Source of the DNA: DASYVD01 sp050693035
Lineage (GTDB): Bacteria > Actinomycetota > UBA4738 > CALAEC01
DNA length: 64,000 bases
Assembly: GCA_050693035.1 (NCBI GenBank)
Contig: JBOGWB010000009.1
Coordinates: 10,202-74,201, forward strand
Reading direction: 5' to 3'
Within the stretch, counting starts at the first letter, position 1. Every line of letters begins with the position of its first letter. Shown here one piece after another: positions 1 to 8,470 of the stretch. The position numbers and the translations under genes were made by a program. Under the pieces are notes generated by a model. That model did not search any database, was not told the origin of the DNA, and worked only from the letters and a program-made list of their open reading frames with translations.

Positions 1-724
1 CCGTGGACAGTGAGAGGGCCGCCGGCCCGGGCGGGAGCGGGCGGGTGGCCCCGAACATCTCGACGTCCACGCCCCTCCCGCTCAGGGCCCGGTCGGCCAC
101 CAGGGTCAGGAGCTCGTTGTTGGCGAGCCTCCGGGCCAGCTCCTCCCCGAGGGCTCGGCGCCCGGCGAGCGGCACGATCTGCATCCCCAGCGCCACCCGG
201 TGCCGGTAGAACAGGTCGTAGAGCGCCCGGGGCCGGAGTTGCTCGGCCACCGCGACCATCCGGTACCCGTTGAGGTGGAGCCAGTGGCCGGCCACGTCCC
301 AGTTGCCCAGGTGCGGGAGGGCCAGCACGGCGCCGCGACCTTCCTCCACGGCCCGATCGATGTGCTCGCGGCCCTCCATCCGGAACCGATTCAGCACCGC
401 CTCGTCGGGGAGCACCCGGATGTGGAACGACTCGAACCAATAGCGAGCATACGAGCGAAACACTTCATTCCCGGCCGCCTCCAGGACGGTCGACCCGAGA
501 GGCTCGCCCAGCACCTGGGACAGATTCCGCTCCACGGTCCTGCGGGGCCGGGCGAGCAGCCGCCAGGCGAGCAGCCCGGCGAGCTCGAACAGCGCCCCCC
601 CGGCGCGCTCCGGGAGCGACATGGCCAGCCGTTCCATCGTGGCGAAACCCAGGTACGCCAGCCGCTCCCTGAGGCTCTCCCGCCGAGGATCGGCAGGAGC
701 AGAGCCCGCGCTGGCCTCGGTCAC
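1..724 (-). CDS. PatA/HtrB-type lipid acyltransferase (3' end cut off by window)
   Basis: The protein reads from a GTG at 724 and is still open at base 1, so about 241 residues are seen and the C-terminus is missing. Around residue 110 it has LALPHLGNWDVAGHW, containing the HxxxxD (HLGNWD) catalytic motif of the lysophospholipid acyltransferase fold. This family includes LpxL/HtrB and, in actinobacteria, the phosphatidylinositol-mannoside acyltransferase PatA. A PatA-like role at the inner face of the membrane is favoured because the gene follows a PgsA-like gene, the order known in mycobacteria. The GTG start overlaps the upstream stop by 4 bases (GTGA), so translation is probably coupled. 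Sure of the family, less sure of the substrate. Confidence 0.85.
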   Translation of the reverse strand, partial: MTEASAGSAPADPRRESLRERLAYLGFATMERLAMSLPERAGGALFELAGLLAWRLLARPRRTVERNLSQVLGEPLGSTVLEAAGNEVFRSYARYWFESFHIRVLPDEAVLNRFRMEGREHIDRAVEEGRGAVLALPHLGNWDVAGHWLHLNGYRMVAVAEQLRPRALYDLFYRHRVALGMQIVPLAGRRALGEELARRLANNELLTLVADRALSGRGVDVEMFGATRPLPPGPAALSLST

Positions 725-1236
725 CGGGGCTCCCGCTGGCGTCCCAGCTCCGCGATCGCCATCGCCACCACGAGGGCCGACAGGAGGACGACCGCCCACA
801 GGGCGACCTCCACCGTCCCGACCAACAGTCCCAGCGCCACGAGGAACGGAGGCGCCGCCCGCAGCGCGACGGGAACGGTCACCCGGAAACCCAAGCCTTC
901 GGATCGGACCCGGAGGTAGGCGGCCAGGTAGGAAGCGCCCAGGGCGAGCACTGCGGCGCCGGCCAGCCGAGGTTGCTCCGGGAGGGCCACCCAGGCGATG
1001 GCCCCCAGGATCACCGCCTCGATGAGCCGCTCCGCGACCGCGTGGAGCAGGACGAAGCGGGGGACCCCACCGGCCCCGGTCGACGCTGCGACCAGGGCGA
1101 CGCCGGCCGCCACGGCCGCAGCCCCCGCCGCGCGATCCTCGCCGGCCAGCAGGAGGGCGGCAGCGGGCACGGCCCCGACCAGCGTCAGGGCCAGCAGGAG
1201 GAAGAAAGCGCCCGGGTGCACGGGTGCCCCGCTCAT
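721..1236 (-). CDS. degenerate CDP-alcohol phosphotransferase-like (PgsA-like) membrane protein
   Basis: 171 residues, almost entirely hydrophobic, with about five or six membrane segments. The segment LHAVAERLIEAVILG...SYLAAYLRVRSEGLG lines up with the second half of actinobacterial PgsA/phosphatidylinositol-phosphate synthase (typically LDSVADRVSEA...SYVRARAEGLG). The catalytic signature DxxDGxxAR...GxxxDxxxD is not there: the first half is missing and the aspartates are replaced by His and Glu (LHAVAER). It sits where pgsA normally precedes patA. Probably a catalytically dead relative, possibly a partner of the acyltransferase. A TAGGCT box (1247-1252) lies 10 bases before the ATG. The family link is my own alignment by eye. 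Confidence 0.6.
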   Translation of the reverse strand: MSGAPVHPGAFFLLLALTLVGAVPAAALLLAGEDRAAGAAAVAAGVALVAASTGAGGVPRFVLLHAVAERLIEAVILGAIAWVALPEQPRLAGAAVLALGASYLAAYLRVRSEGLGFRVTVPVALRAAPPFLVALGLLVGTVEVALWAVVLLSALVVAMAIAELGRQREPR

Positions 1237-1266
1237 CGGGCCACCGAGCCTAGCACCGGACCACCG

Positions 1267-2124
1267 CTACCCGCCGAGCGGCTCTGGGGCCACGTCGGTC
1301 GCCGCGAACCGGAGCACGAACGATCGAGCGACGGCCTCGGCGTCCGCCGCCGCGATGGGGGGCGGGCATCGCTGGAGCCGCCGCCACGCCACCATGGCAA
1401 GGCCCGCCTCACCCGGCAACCCCCGGTGCGGGGCCACCACGACTTTCTCGAACTCGCGGGCCAATCCCTCGACCATCGCCACGACCTCCGGCCCGACGGT
1501 GGGATCCTGGGGCCGGTAGTACAGCAGGGCGTAGCCGTGCTCCAGGTTGTGGACAGCGGTCGGCTCGTCCACGGGCTCGTGGTACACGGAGGTCTCCGGA
1601 GGCAGCGTGACAGAGCGGTGCGGCCCAGAGGCCGCCGGCGTCGTCCGGTACTCGGGCGGCGGATCCCCCTCCTGGAGGTGGGTCCGGCCCTCGTCCGGGG
1701 TCACGCGGATCCTCGTGCAGCCGGCCCGCTCGGCGGCCTGCGCGGCGGCCGGGGCGATCCGGGCTGCCTCCTGCTCCATGGCGACGGCCGCCTGGACTCC
1801 GGCGAGGCATCCCTCGAACGCGGCATCCCGGAGGCCCTCCGGCGCCCGTGTCGCATAGGCCTGCGCCACGTCACGGGGGGACTGGCTCGGGGCGTCGAGC
1901 TCCTGGGCCAGCACGTCGAGTCCCAGCAGCCGCCCGAACGTGCGGCATTCGTCCTCGGCCGTCTCCCCCGCCTGCGCCGCCTCCGGGGGCTCGGACCCGG
2001 TGGGCTCAGGTCCGGACTGGCCCTGCCGGCACGCCACGCCCAGCAGGGCCACCGCCACGGCGAGGATGAGGGCGGGGCCGCGGGGTCGCCCGGCTCCTTG
2101 GTCTGCACGGCGCTCGTTGATCAT
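1267..2124 (-). CDS. DUF3105 lipoprotein
   Basis: 285 residues from the ATG at 2124. I prefer this start because it puts a lipoprotein signal near the N-terminus (hydrophobic LILAVAVALLGVAC, lipobox LGVAC). An upstream in-frame extension adds 27 residues with no features. The C-terminal half carries the DUF3105 marks GRTHLQEGDPPPEYRTTP and the invariant VHNLEHGYALLYY. The His and Glu of HNLEHG look like metal ligands, but no reaction is established for the family. Likely tethered outside the membrane. The central region (residues ~60-150) is Ala/Glu rich. Confidence 0.8.
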   Translation of the reverse strand: MINERRADQGAGRPRGPALILAVAVALLGVACRQGQSGPEPTGSEPPEAAQAGETAEDECRTFGRLLGLDVLAQELDAPSQSPRDVAQAYATRAPEGLRDAAFEGCLAGVQAAVAMEQEAARIAPAAAQAAERAGCTRIRVTPDEGRTHLQEGDPPPEYRTTPAASGPHRSVTLPPETSVYHEPVDEPTAVHNLEHGYALLYYRPQDPTVGPEVVAMVEGLAREFEKVVVAPHRGLPGEAGLAMVAWRRLQRCPPPIAAADAEAVARSFVLRFAATDVAPEPLGG

Positions 2125-2168
2125 GTCAGTCTGGGGTGGCTGCCTCGGAGGGTCCGAAGCGGCGCAAC

Positions 2169-2174
2169 TATAAT
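2169..2174 (+). promoter_or_regulatory. -10 box TATAAT for the EF-G-like gene
   Basis: A perfect TATAAT 33 bases before the ATG at 2208. No good -35 is visible. An AGGGAG ribosome-binding site at 2193-2198 has 9-base spacing, so this transcript, unlike many others here, has a leader of about 27 bases. Confidence 0.6.
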
Positions 2175-2207
2175 CCGATACGTTCCCAACGCAGGGAGTC
2201 CTCATCC

Positions 2208-4295
2208 ATGAAGACCTACGAAGCCGCGAACATCCGCAACGTTCTCCTGGTCGGTCACGGCGGCGCGGGGAAGACCACGCTCACGGAATCGCTCCTCTTC
2301 GTGGCCGGTGCCACGACCCGGATGGGGAAGGTCGAGGACGGCAACACGATCACCGACTTCGAGCCGGAGGAGGTTCGCCGAAGCATCAGCGTCTCGGCAG
2401 CGCTGGCCCCGGTGGAGTGGCGTGACGTGAAGATCAACCTCATCGACGCCCCGGGCTACGCCGACTTCATCGGCGACATCAAGGCGGCCATCCGGGCTGC
2501 CGACGCCTGCCTGTTCGTGGTGTCCGCGGTCGAGGGCGTCGAGGTCCAGCACGAGGTGGTGTGGGAGCTCGCCGTGGAGGCCGGTATCCCCCGGGCGTTC
2601 TTCGTGAACAAGCTGGACCGCGAGCGGGCGTCCTTCCAGCGGACGCTCGACGGCCTCGTCCAAGCGTTCGGGACCCAGGTCGCGCCGCTCCAGTTCCCCC
2701 TGGGCGAGGAGCACGACTTCGAGGGATTGGTCGACCTGTTGTCGCGGAAGGCGTACCGCTATCCCTCCCCCCCCAAGGGGGAGGAGGGTGAGTGGCCCGA
2801 CGACATCTCCGGGAAGGCGGATCCCCACCGCGAGAAGCTCACAGAAGCGGTGGCAGAGGCGGACGATTCGTTGCTCGAGAAGTACCTGGAGGAAGGTGAG
2901 CTCTCTGCGGAAGAGGTGGTGCGCGGGGTGAAGGCGGGGATCGCCCAGGCGAAGTTCGCGCCGGTGCTCTGCGGCTCCGCCTCGCGCGGGATCGGCGTCG
3001 ACCGGTTGGCAGAGTTCATCACCGACGAGTTCCCCTCCCCCGTCGACCGGCCGCCGGTGAAGGTCATCACCAAGGAAGGGCAGGAGCACGAGCGGCGGTG
3101 CGACCCGGCGGGCCCGCTCACCGCGTTCGTGTTCAAGACCATCTCCGACCCCTACGTCGGCCGGATCACGCTGTTCCGGGTGTTCTCGGGGCGGATGCGC
3201 CCCGACTCGACGGTGCACAACGCCACCCAGGGAACCGACGAGCGGGTCACCCAGCTCTTCACGATGCGAGGGAAGGACCACGACAGCGTGTCGGAAGTGC
3301 CCGCCGGCGACATCGGCGCCGTCGCCAAGCTGTCCCATACCGCCACCGGCGACACCTTCACCACGAAGGACGCGCCGGCGACGCTTCCTCCCCTGGAGCC
3401 TCCCGAGCCACTGTACGCGCTGGCGGTGGAGCCCAAGACGCAGGGCGACGAGGACAAGCTCTCCACGGCCCTGGCCCGGATCCAGGAAGAGGACCCCACC
3501 TTCCGCGTCGAGCGGCAACCCGATACCCACCAGACCGTGATGTTCGGCATGGGTGAGACGCACGTGGACGTCATGGTGGAGCGGATGAAGCGGAAGTTCG
3601 GCGTGGAGGTCACCACGCATCCCGCGAGGGTCCCCTTCAAGGAGACCGTTCGGACCAAAGCCCAGGCCGTCGGACGGTACGTGAAGCAGACCGGTGGACA
3701 CGGGCAGTTCGGCGTGGCCCACGTCGAGGTGGAGCCGCTCCAGCGCGGGGCGGGGTTCGAGTTCGTCGACAAGATCGTGGGCGGGGTCGTCCCCAACCAG
3801 TTCATCCCCTCGGTGGAGAAGGGGGTGGTGAAGGCGATGCAAGAAGGGGTGCTCGTCGGCTACCCGATGGTGGACATGCGGGTCACCCTGTTCGACGGGA
3901 AGCACCACCCCGTGGACTCCTCCGACATGTCGTTTCAGATCGCGGGGTCGATGGCCTTCAGGGAGGCCGCGCAGAAGGCCGGAGTGGTCCTCCTCGAGCC
4001 GATCGTGGACGTCGAGATCATCGTCCCCGAGTCGATGACCGGTGACATCATGGGCGACCTCAACTCCAAGCGGGGGAAGGTCGTGGGCATGGAACAGACG
4101 GGAACCGGGAAGACGAAGGTCCGGGCCCAGGTGCCGCAGGCCGAGATGACACGCTACGCCATCGACCTGCGGTCGATCACCGGTGGACGCGGCACGTTCA
4201 CCATGCGGTTCTCCCATTACGAGGAAGTCCCATCGCACCTGGCGGACAAGGTCGTGGCCGAGGCCAAGCGAGAGAAGGAAGAGGCACACCGCTGA
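2208..4295 (+). CDS. elongation factor G-like translation GTPase (EF-G type 2)
   Basis: 695 residues. The G-domain motifs are GHGGAGKTTL (G1, ~residue 15), DAPGYADF (G3), NKLDRE (G4) and GSA (G5), followed by EF-Tu-like domain II and EF-G domains III-V (TGGHGQFG, GGVVPNQFIPSVEKG, SITGGRGTF). G3 is DAPGY rather than the DTPGH of housekeeping EF-G, which points to the EF-G-like FusA2 class, not the main fusA. No str-operon partners (rpsL, rpsG, tuf) are nearby, which agrees. The start is chosen for its AGGGAG site. A Pro/Lys-rich loop (YPSPPKGEEGE, ~residue 185) is encoded by a near-palindromic C/G run at 2763-2790 and looks like an insertion. Cytoplasmic, ribosome-associated by family. Confidence 0.9.
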   Translation: MKTYEAANIRNVLLVGHGGAGKTTLTESLLFVAGATTRMGKVEDGNTITDFEPEEVRRSISVSAALAPVEWRDVKINLIDAPGYADFIGDIKAAIRAADACLFVVSAVEGVEVQHEVVWELAVEAGIPRAFFVNKLDRERASFQRTLDGLVQAFGTQVAPLQFPLGEEHDFEGLVDLLSRKAYRYPSPPKGEEGEWPDDISGKADPHREKLTEAVAEADDSLLEKYLEEGELSAEEVVRGVKAGIAQAKFAPVLCGSASRGIGVDRLAEFITDEFPSPVDRPPVKVITKEGQEHERRCDPAGPLTAFVFKTISDPYVGRITLFRVFSGRMRPDSTVHNATQGTDERVTQLFTMRGKDHDSVSEVPAGDIGAVAKLSHTATGDTFTTKDAPATLPPLEPPEPLYALAVEPKTQGDEDKLSTALARIQEEDPTFRVERQPDTHQTVMFGMGETHVDVMVERMKRKFGVEVTTHPARVPFKETVRTKAQAVGRYVKQTGGHGQFGVAHVEVEPLQRGAGFEFVDKIVGGVVPNQFIPSVEKGVVKAMQEGVLVGYPMVDMRVTLFDGKHHPVDSSDMSFQIAGSMAFREAAQKAGVVLLEPIVDVEIIVPESMTGDIMGDLNSKRGKVVGMEQTGTGKTKVRAQVPQAEMTRYAIDLRSITGGRGTFTMRFSHYEEVPSHLADKVVAEAKREKEEAHR

Positions 4296-4318
4296 GGCGG
4301 CCGGGGCCCCGAACGCCG

Positions 4319-4969
4319 ATGGCCGACCGCGACGCGTACGACGCCGACTACTTCACCACGCTGTACGGGGAAAGCCCCGGTCAGACATGGGCGGACCGCA
4401 AGCGCGATGCGCGCGTCGTGGATCTCGTTCGCCGGTTCGGCCCACCTCGTGCCGCCGATGACGCCCTCCTGGACATCGGCTGCGGGTTCGGGTACCTGCT
4501 GGAACGGTTCCGGGGACGGTTCGCCCTTCACGGCGTGGACCTCTCCCCGCATGCCGTGCGACAGGCCCGGACCCGTCTGGAGGGAGCGGCACTCAGCCAG
4601 GGCAACGTCGAGCAGGGCATCCCGTTCCGTCGTACGTTCCAGGTGATCCTGGCCATCAACGTGATCGAGCACCTCAACGATCCCGCAGCGGGGGTGGCCA
4701 ACATGGGACGGGCCCTGGTCCCCGGCGGCCTGTGCGTCGTCCACCTCCCGACGGTGAACAACCTGCTGAACCGGGTGATCTACCGGTTCACCTACGCCCA
4801 CGACCCCACCCACGTCTTCCGGCCGTCGGGAGACGAAGTGATCGAGCTGTTCCGCTCGGCGGGCTTCGAACTGCTCGAGCAGTCCTACGCGCCACACGTT
4901 CCGCGCGCCCTGTGGAACACTGTGAAGGTGCACCCCGCGTACCTGGCGGCGTTCCGCCGGCAGGAATAA
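4319..4969 (+). CDS. class I SAM-dependent methyltransferase
   Basis: 216 residues with the SAM-binding motif LLDIGCGFGYLLERF at ~50-64, the acidic post-I loop HGVDLSPHAV and INVIEHLND, the usual layout of UbiG/type-11 methyltransferases. The substrate cannot be read from sequence. It starts 23 bases after the EF-G-like stop on the same strand, so it probably shares the transcript, but no strong ribosome-binding site is visible. Confidence 0.85.
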   Translation: MADRDAYDADYFTTLYGESPGQTWADRKRDARVVDLVRRFGPPRAADDALLDIGCGFGYLLERFRGRFALHGVDLSPHAVRQARTRLEGAALSQGNVEQGIPFRRTFQVILAINVIEHLNDPAAGVANMGRALVPGGLCVVHLPTVNNLLNRVIYRFTYAHDPTHVFRPSGDEVIELFRSAGFELLEQSYAPHVPRALWNTVKVHPAYLAAFRRQE

Positions 4970-4996
4970 GGCACGCCACGACGAAGAGACTGGACG

Positions 4997-5254
4997 ATGA
5001 ACGAGACCGACGAGATCGTGATGTACGGAGCGGACTGGTGCGGCGACTGCCGGCGGTCCCAGCGGCTGATGGACGCCCGCGCCGTTCGCTACCGGTCGAT
5101 CGACGTGGAGCACGACGCTGAGGCCCGCGAGGAGGCCAGGCGGCTCGGGGGCTCGACGAAGATCCCGGTGATCGTCATGCCCGACGGGTCGGTGCTGGTC
5201 GAGCCGACCGACCCCGAGTTGGCCACCAGGCTGGACGAGCTGGCCGTCCGGTAG
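4997..5254 (+). CDS. glutaredoxin-like protein with CGDC redox motif
   Basis: 85 residues with a thioredoxin-fold pattern: VMYGADWCGDCRRSQRLMD at the N-terminus (CxxC at ~15-18), STKIPVIVMPDG with the conserved cis-Pro, and a C-terminal helix. The length and CGDC motif match actinobacterial mycoredoxin/NrdH-like glutaredoxins that reduce disulfides or mycothiol mixed disulfides; mycothiol use is inference. Twenty-seven bases follow the methyltransferase stop, so it is probably the last gene of this string. It converges on hemH; a small CGGCCG hairpin (5260-5278) lies between. Confidence 0.85.
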   Translation: MNETDEIVMYGADWCGDCRRSQRLMDARAVRYRSIDVEHDAEAREEARRLGGSTKIPVIVMPDGSVLVEPTDPELATRLDELAVR

Positions 5255-5290
5255 CGCGGCGGCCGTGAATCCCGGCCGTTGTGATCGCTC

Positions 5291-6232
5291 TCACTCCGCA
5301 AGGCGACTGAGGACCACGCCGGCGAGCGCCCGAAGGAAGACGGGATCGTCGTTGGGCGACTCGGTTCGCACCAGCGTGAGGCCCACCTCCCGCGCGACGC
5401 CCTGGGCCTCGATATCGATGTCGTACAGGATCTCCAGGTGGTCGGCGACGAAGCCGACCGGGCACGATACCGCCGCCCGGTGTCCTTCCGCCGCAACCTC
5501 TCGAAGCACATCGGTCAGGTCCGGCCCGAGCCACGGCTCAGCGGTGCGTCCGGCGCTCTGCCACGCCACCCGGAGCCGTTCGGCCGGAAGTCCGATCGCT
5601 CCGGCCACCAGCCGGGCGGACTCCTCGAGCTGCCGAGGGTACGGGTCGCCCTCGTCCACGATCCGAGCGGGGAGGCTGTGCGCCGAGAAGATCACCGGGG
5701 CTCGGTCCCCCTCCCGTGCGGGGAGCCGTCCGATCGCGTCGGAGACTCGGGACACCAGGAACCTGACGAAGTCGGGAGCGTCGTGCCAGTGCTCCACGAA
5801 CGCCACGGCGATGCCGGCGTCGGCCGCCCTCTTGCCGGCCCGATCGACGTAGGCGCCCACGCTCATCCGGGCGTAGTGCGGCGCGAGCACCAACCCTACG
5901 ACCTCGCGGATGTCGTCCTCCGCCACCGCGCGAACCGCATCTTCGATGTACGGGGCCTGGTGCTTCATGCCGTGGTAGGTGCGGAACGTCCGGTCTCCGC
6001 CGTCGAGCCGTTCGGTGTCGTTCAGCTCCCGCTCCAGCTCCCGGACCTGGGCCTCGGTGATCTCGATCAGCGGTGACCGCCCGCCGATGGCCCGGTAGCG
6101 GTCCTTCAGGTCCTCCAGCAGCTCCGGCGATGGCGCACGACCTCCGCGGATGTGGGTGTAGTACTGCTCGACGTCATCGAGCCCCCGGGCCGTCCCGTAC
6201 GACATGCACAGCACGCCGATCCGGCGGCTCAC
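5291..6232 (-). CDS. hemH: ferrochelatase (coproporphyrin ferrochelatase type)
   Basis: 313 residues from a GTG at 6232 that overlaps the hemE stop (GTGA). It has the family marks FSAHSLPARIVDEGDPY (with the catalytic His), a SAGRTAEPWLGPDL segment where ferrochelatases carry QSxxGPxxWLxP, and the C-terminal CPVGFVADHLEILYDID. It inserts iron into the porphyrin ring. In actinobacteria the product is usually coproheme (CpfC) rather than protoheme. I infer that here from the lineage; the partner genes hemY/cgoX and hemQ/chdC are not in this window. The GTG is preferred to upstream starts because of the tight hemE-hemH overlap. Confidence 0.93.
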   Translation of the reverse strand: MSRRIGVLCMSYGTARGLDDVEQYYTHIRGGRAPSPELLEDLKDRYRAIGGRSPLIEITEAQVRELERELNDTERLDGGDRTFRTYHGMKHQAPYIEDAVRAVAEDDIREVVGLVLAPHYARMSVGAYVDRAGKRAADAGIAVAFVEHWHDAPDFVRFLVSRVSDAIGRLPAREGDRAPVIFSAHSLPARIVDEGDPYPRQLEESARLVAGAIGLPAERLRVAWQSAGRTAEPWLGPDLTDVLREVAAEGHRAAVSCPVGFVADHLEILYDIDIEAQGVAREVGLTLVRTESPNDDPVFLRALAGVVLSRLAE

Positions 6233-7260
6233 CGGGTCCCGTCCCGTTCCGTTGCCTCGTGCACGAACTCGACGAGCCGAGCCAGGCTGTCCGGTTCGGT
6301 CTCCGGCAGCACGCCGTGGCCCAGGTTGAACACGTGGCCGGGACGCCCGCCGGCGCGGCGCAGGACGTCCCCCGCCTTCCGCTCCACGAACTCCCACGGC
6401 GCCAGCAGCGCGGCCGGGTCGAGGTTCCCCTGGACCGCGACGTCGTGGCCGACCAGGTCCCACGCCTCATCGAGCGCGACCCGCCAGTCGAGGCCGATCA
6501 CGTCGGGGCCCGCTCCTCGCATCAGCTCCAACAGGTGGGCCGTCCCCACACCGAAATGGATCAGGGGCACCCCGAGGTCGGCGAGCTCCGCGAAGATCCG
6601 CTTGGTCCACGGCAGCACGCGCTCCTCGTAGTCCTGCACCCCGAGCGCCCCGGCCCAGGAATCGAAGAGCTGCACCGCCGCGGCGCCCGTCCCCACCTGG
6701 AACCGGAGGTACGCGATGGTGGCCTCGGTGAGCCGGTCCATGAGGTCTCGCCAGGTCACCGGCTCGGAGAACATGAGGGCCTTGGTGCGCGTGTACGCCC
6801 GGGACGGACCACCTTCGATCAGGTAGCTGGCCACCGTGAACGGCGCGCCGGCGAAACCGATCACCGGGACTCCCACCTCGCTCGCGAGCCTCTTCACCGT
6901 CTCCCCGATGAACGCAACGTCGGCGGGGTCGAGTGGCCGCAGGGTTCGTACGTCCGCGGCCCTCCGGATGGGCGAGTGGATCACCGGGCCGCGGTCCGGC
7001 TCGATGTGGAGGTCGATCCCCATCGCCGCCACCGGGATCATGATGTCCGCGAAGAGGATGGCCGCGTCCACCCCCAGCCGTTCCACCGGCATCCGGGCGA
7101 CCTCGACGGCGAGCTCCGGCGTCCGGGCGATCTCGAGGATCCCGTGCTCCTCGCGGAGCTTCCGGTACGCGGGGAGGAACCGCCCGGCCTGGCGCATGAA
7201 CCACACGGGAGTGCGCTCCACCGGCTCGCGGCGGCACGCCCGGAGGAAGAGGTCGTTCAC
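6229..7260 (-). CDS. hemE: uroporphyrinogen III decarboxylase
   Basis: 343 residues beginning VNDLFLRACRREPVERTPVW, followed by the UROD signature FMRQAGRFLPAYR (arginines bind the substrate carboxylates). ILFADIMIPVAAMG holds the catalytic Asp, and GFAGAPFTVASYLIEG is the second signature. It converts uroporphyrinogen III to coproporphyrinogen III in heme synthesis. The GTG start overlaps the upstream methyltransferase stop and its own stop overlaps the hemH start, so the three genes form one translationally coupled operon. A much longer upstream extension in this frame is only antisense-like coding and is rejected. Confidence 0.95.
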   Translation of the reverse strand: MNDLFLRACRREPVERTPVWFMRQAGRFLPAYRKLREEHGILEIARTPELAVEVARMPVERLGVDAAILFADIMIPVAAMGIDLHIEPDRGPVIHSPIRRAADVRTLRPLDPADVAFIGETVKRLASEVGVPVIGFAGAPFTVASYLIEGGPSRAYTRTKALMFSEPVTWRDLMDRLTEATIAYLRFQVGTGAAAVQLFDSWAGALGVQDYEERVLPWTKRIFAELADLGVPLIHFGVGTAHLLELMRGAGPDVIGLDWRVALDEAWDLVGHDVAVQGNLDPAALLAPWEFVERKAGDVLRRAGGRPGHVFNLGHGVLPETEPDSLARLVEFVHEATERDGTR

Positions 7261-8075
7261 GACGGCTCCTGCTTCGTCGCCTTCAGCGAGAAGCTGAGGG
7301 GGAGCTCGCCCGGGCCCGGATACCATCGCAGCCCGTCTTCCCGCTTCTCGAGGAACGGCATGTCCCAGTCGAGGAACGGCCACTCGTGGAGGAAGTCGAT
7401 GCGCAGTCCGCTGTCGACCAGTGAGTTGATGATCTCCCCCATGCTGTGGGACCAGTCGTATGCGAACGGCTGCTTCACGGGCGCATCCGGTACCGCGTAG
7501 TCGTTCGATTCGAACGCGAGCGGCTCGCTCCGCGCGAAGTACGGATACTTCACGCGCGGCTCGGTAGCGTCCTCCTCGATGTCGAACACGTAGACGAACG
7601 GGTGAGTCTCGTGGATGTAGAAGAAGCCGCTCGGGCGGAGAAGATGGGAGATGACCTCGGCCCACCGGGGGACGTCCGGCAGCCATCCGAGCACGCCACG
7701 GGAGGTGTACACGATGTCGTACTTTTCCTGGAGGACATCGGGGAGGCCGAGGACGTCCGCCTGGCGGAACGTGGCAACCAAGCCGAGCTCGTCGGCGAGG
7801 CGACGCGCCAGATCCACCGCTTCGCCCGAGAAGTCCACGCCGGTGACCCGGGCGCCCAGGCGGGACCAGGAGAGCGAGTCGATCCCGAAGTGGCATTGGA
7901 GGTGAAGGAGATCCTTGCCTCGGACGTCGCCCACCTCCTCGAGCTCGAAGTCGTGCAGGCGCACACCGCCCTTGCGGAAGCTCTCGAGATCGTAGAACTC
8001 CGATCCCTCGTGGATCGCGGTCCACTCGTCCCACAGGGCCTGGTTCGCCTTCAGGTAGTCGTCACGGGTCGGCAT
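7257..8075 (-). CDS. class I SAM-dependent methyltransferase heading the hem operon
   Basis: 272 residues. Motif I is LLHLQCHFGIDSLSWSRLGA, followed by VTGVDFSGEAVDLAR, the pattern of a widespread family in which the usual DxGCGxG is LQCHFG. A late IIETH-like strand is FFYIHETHPFVYV. The substrate is unknown. It is the first gene of a three-gene unit with hemE and hemH (4-base overlap), but a porphyrin substrate should not be assumed. The ATG at 8075 is the expected transcription start of a TAGGCT box 6 bases upstream, so the mRNA should be leaderless. Confidence 0.85.
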   Translation of the reverse strand: MPTRDDYLKANQALWDEWTAIHEGSEFYDLESFRKGGVRLHDFELEEVGDVRGKDLLHLQCHFGIDSLSWSRLGARVTGVDFSGEAVDLARRLADELGLVATFRQADVLGLPDVLQEKYDIVYTSRGVLGWLPDVPRWAEVISHLLRPSGFFYIHETHPFVYVFDIEEDATEPRVKYPYFARSEPLAFESNDYAVPDAPVKQPFAYDWSHSMGEIINSLVDSGLRIDFLHEWPFLDWDMPFLEKREDGLRWYPGPGELPLSFSLKATKQEPS

Positions 8076-8081
8076 GGCCCT

Positions 8082-8087
8082 AGCCTA
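8082..8087 (-). promoter_or_regulatory. -10 box TAGGCT, leaderless promoter of the hem operon
   Basis: TAGGCT, six bases (AGGGCC), then the ATG at 8075. The spacing puts +1 on the A of the start codon. Confidence 0.6.
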
Positions 8088-8120
8088 TCCGCCGCAGCGC
8101 CGGGCCTCCTTCGAGCGACC

Positions 8121-8126
8121 TATGAT
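8121..8126 (+). promoter_or_regulatory. -10 box TATGAT, leaderless promoter of the cupin gene
   Basis: TATGAT, six bases, then GTG at 8133. It is divergent from the hem operon promoter 34 bases away, so both share one short control region (8076-8132). Confidence 0.6.
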
Positions 8127-8132
8127 GGTTGG

Positions 8133-8462
8133 GTGGTGGAGAACCAGCCGGTCTCGATCCCCGAGGCCGTCGAGAACCTCCCGGGCCCCTGGGAGCCACA
8201 GGACCTCGTGACCGTCAACGACGCGGTCGTCCGGGTCTCCCGCCTCGAGGGGGAGTACGACTGGCACCAGCACAAGAACGAGGAATTGTTCCTGTGCTGG
8301 GACGGCACCTTCCGCATCGACATCCAGGACGGCGAGTCGGTCCACCTGAGCCCGGGTGACCTCCTGGTGGTTCCGGCGGGGACCCGCCACCGGGTCGTGG
8401 CGCCGAGCATCGCGCATACCGTGCTCGTCGAGCGGCCGGAGACGAAGGCTCGGGGGGATTGA
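8133..8462 (+). CDS. single-domain cupin protein
   Basis: 109 residues. The cupin motif 1 is YDWHQHKNEELFLCWDG (His, His and Glu metal ligands) and motif 2 is LSPGDLLVVPAGTRHRV, so one complete cupin barrel is present with metal ligands intact. The family includes small metal-dependent isomerases, dioxygenases and sugar-binding proteins; nothing here selects one. GTG at 8133 is chosen because it coincides with the predicted +1 of the TATGAT box; the next codon, GTG 8136, is the alternative. Ends 8 bases before the convergent LVIVD gene. Confidence 0.85.
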   Translation: MVENQPVSIPEAVENLPGPWEPQDLVTVNDAVVRVSRLEGEYDWHQHKNEELFLCWDGTFRIDIQDGESVHLSPGDLLVVPAGTRHRVVAPSIAHTVLVERPETKARGD

Positions 8463-8470
8463 GGGGGCCT

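Noticed and set aside
2763..2790. C/G-run near-palindrome in the EF-G-like gene as a terminator
   Set aside because: It is in frame and translated (YPSPPKGEEGE); no T-run and the gene continues intact.
2202..4289. A 695-residue open frame on the minus strand opposite the EF-G-like gene
   Set aside because: Leu/His/Arg-rich antisense translation of a high-GC gene; no domain, and the plus-strand product has all EF-G motifs.
6229..8034. hemE extended upstream to ~600 residues
   Set aside because: The extra N-terminus is Arg/Gly/Pro shadow of the methyltransferase gene; UROD homology starts at the GTG at 7260.
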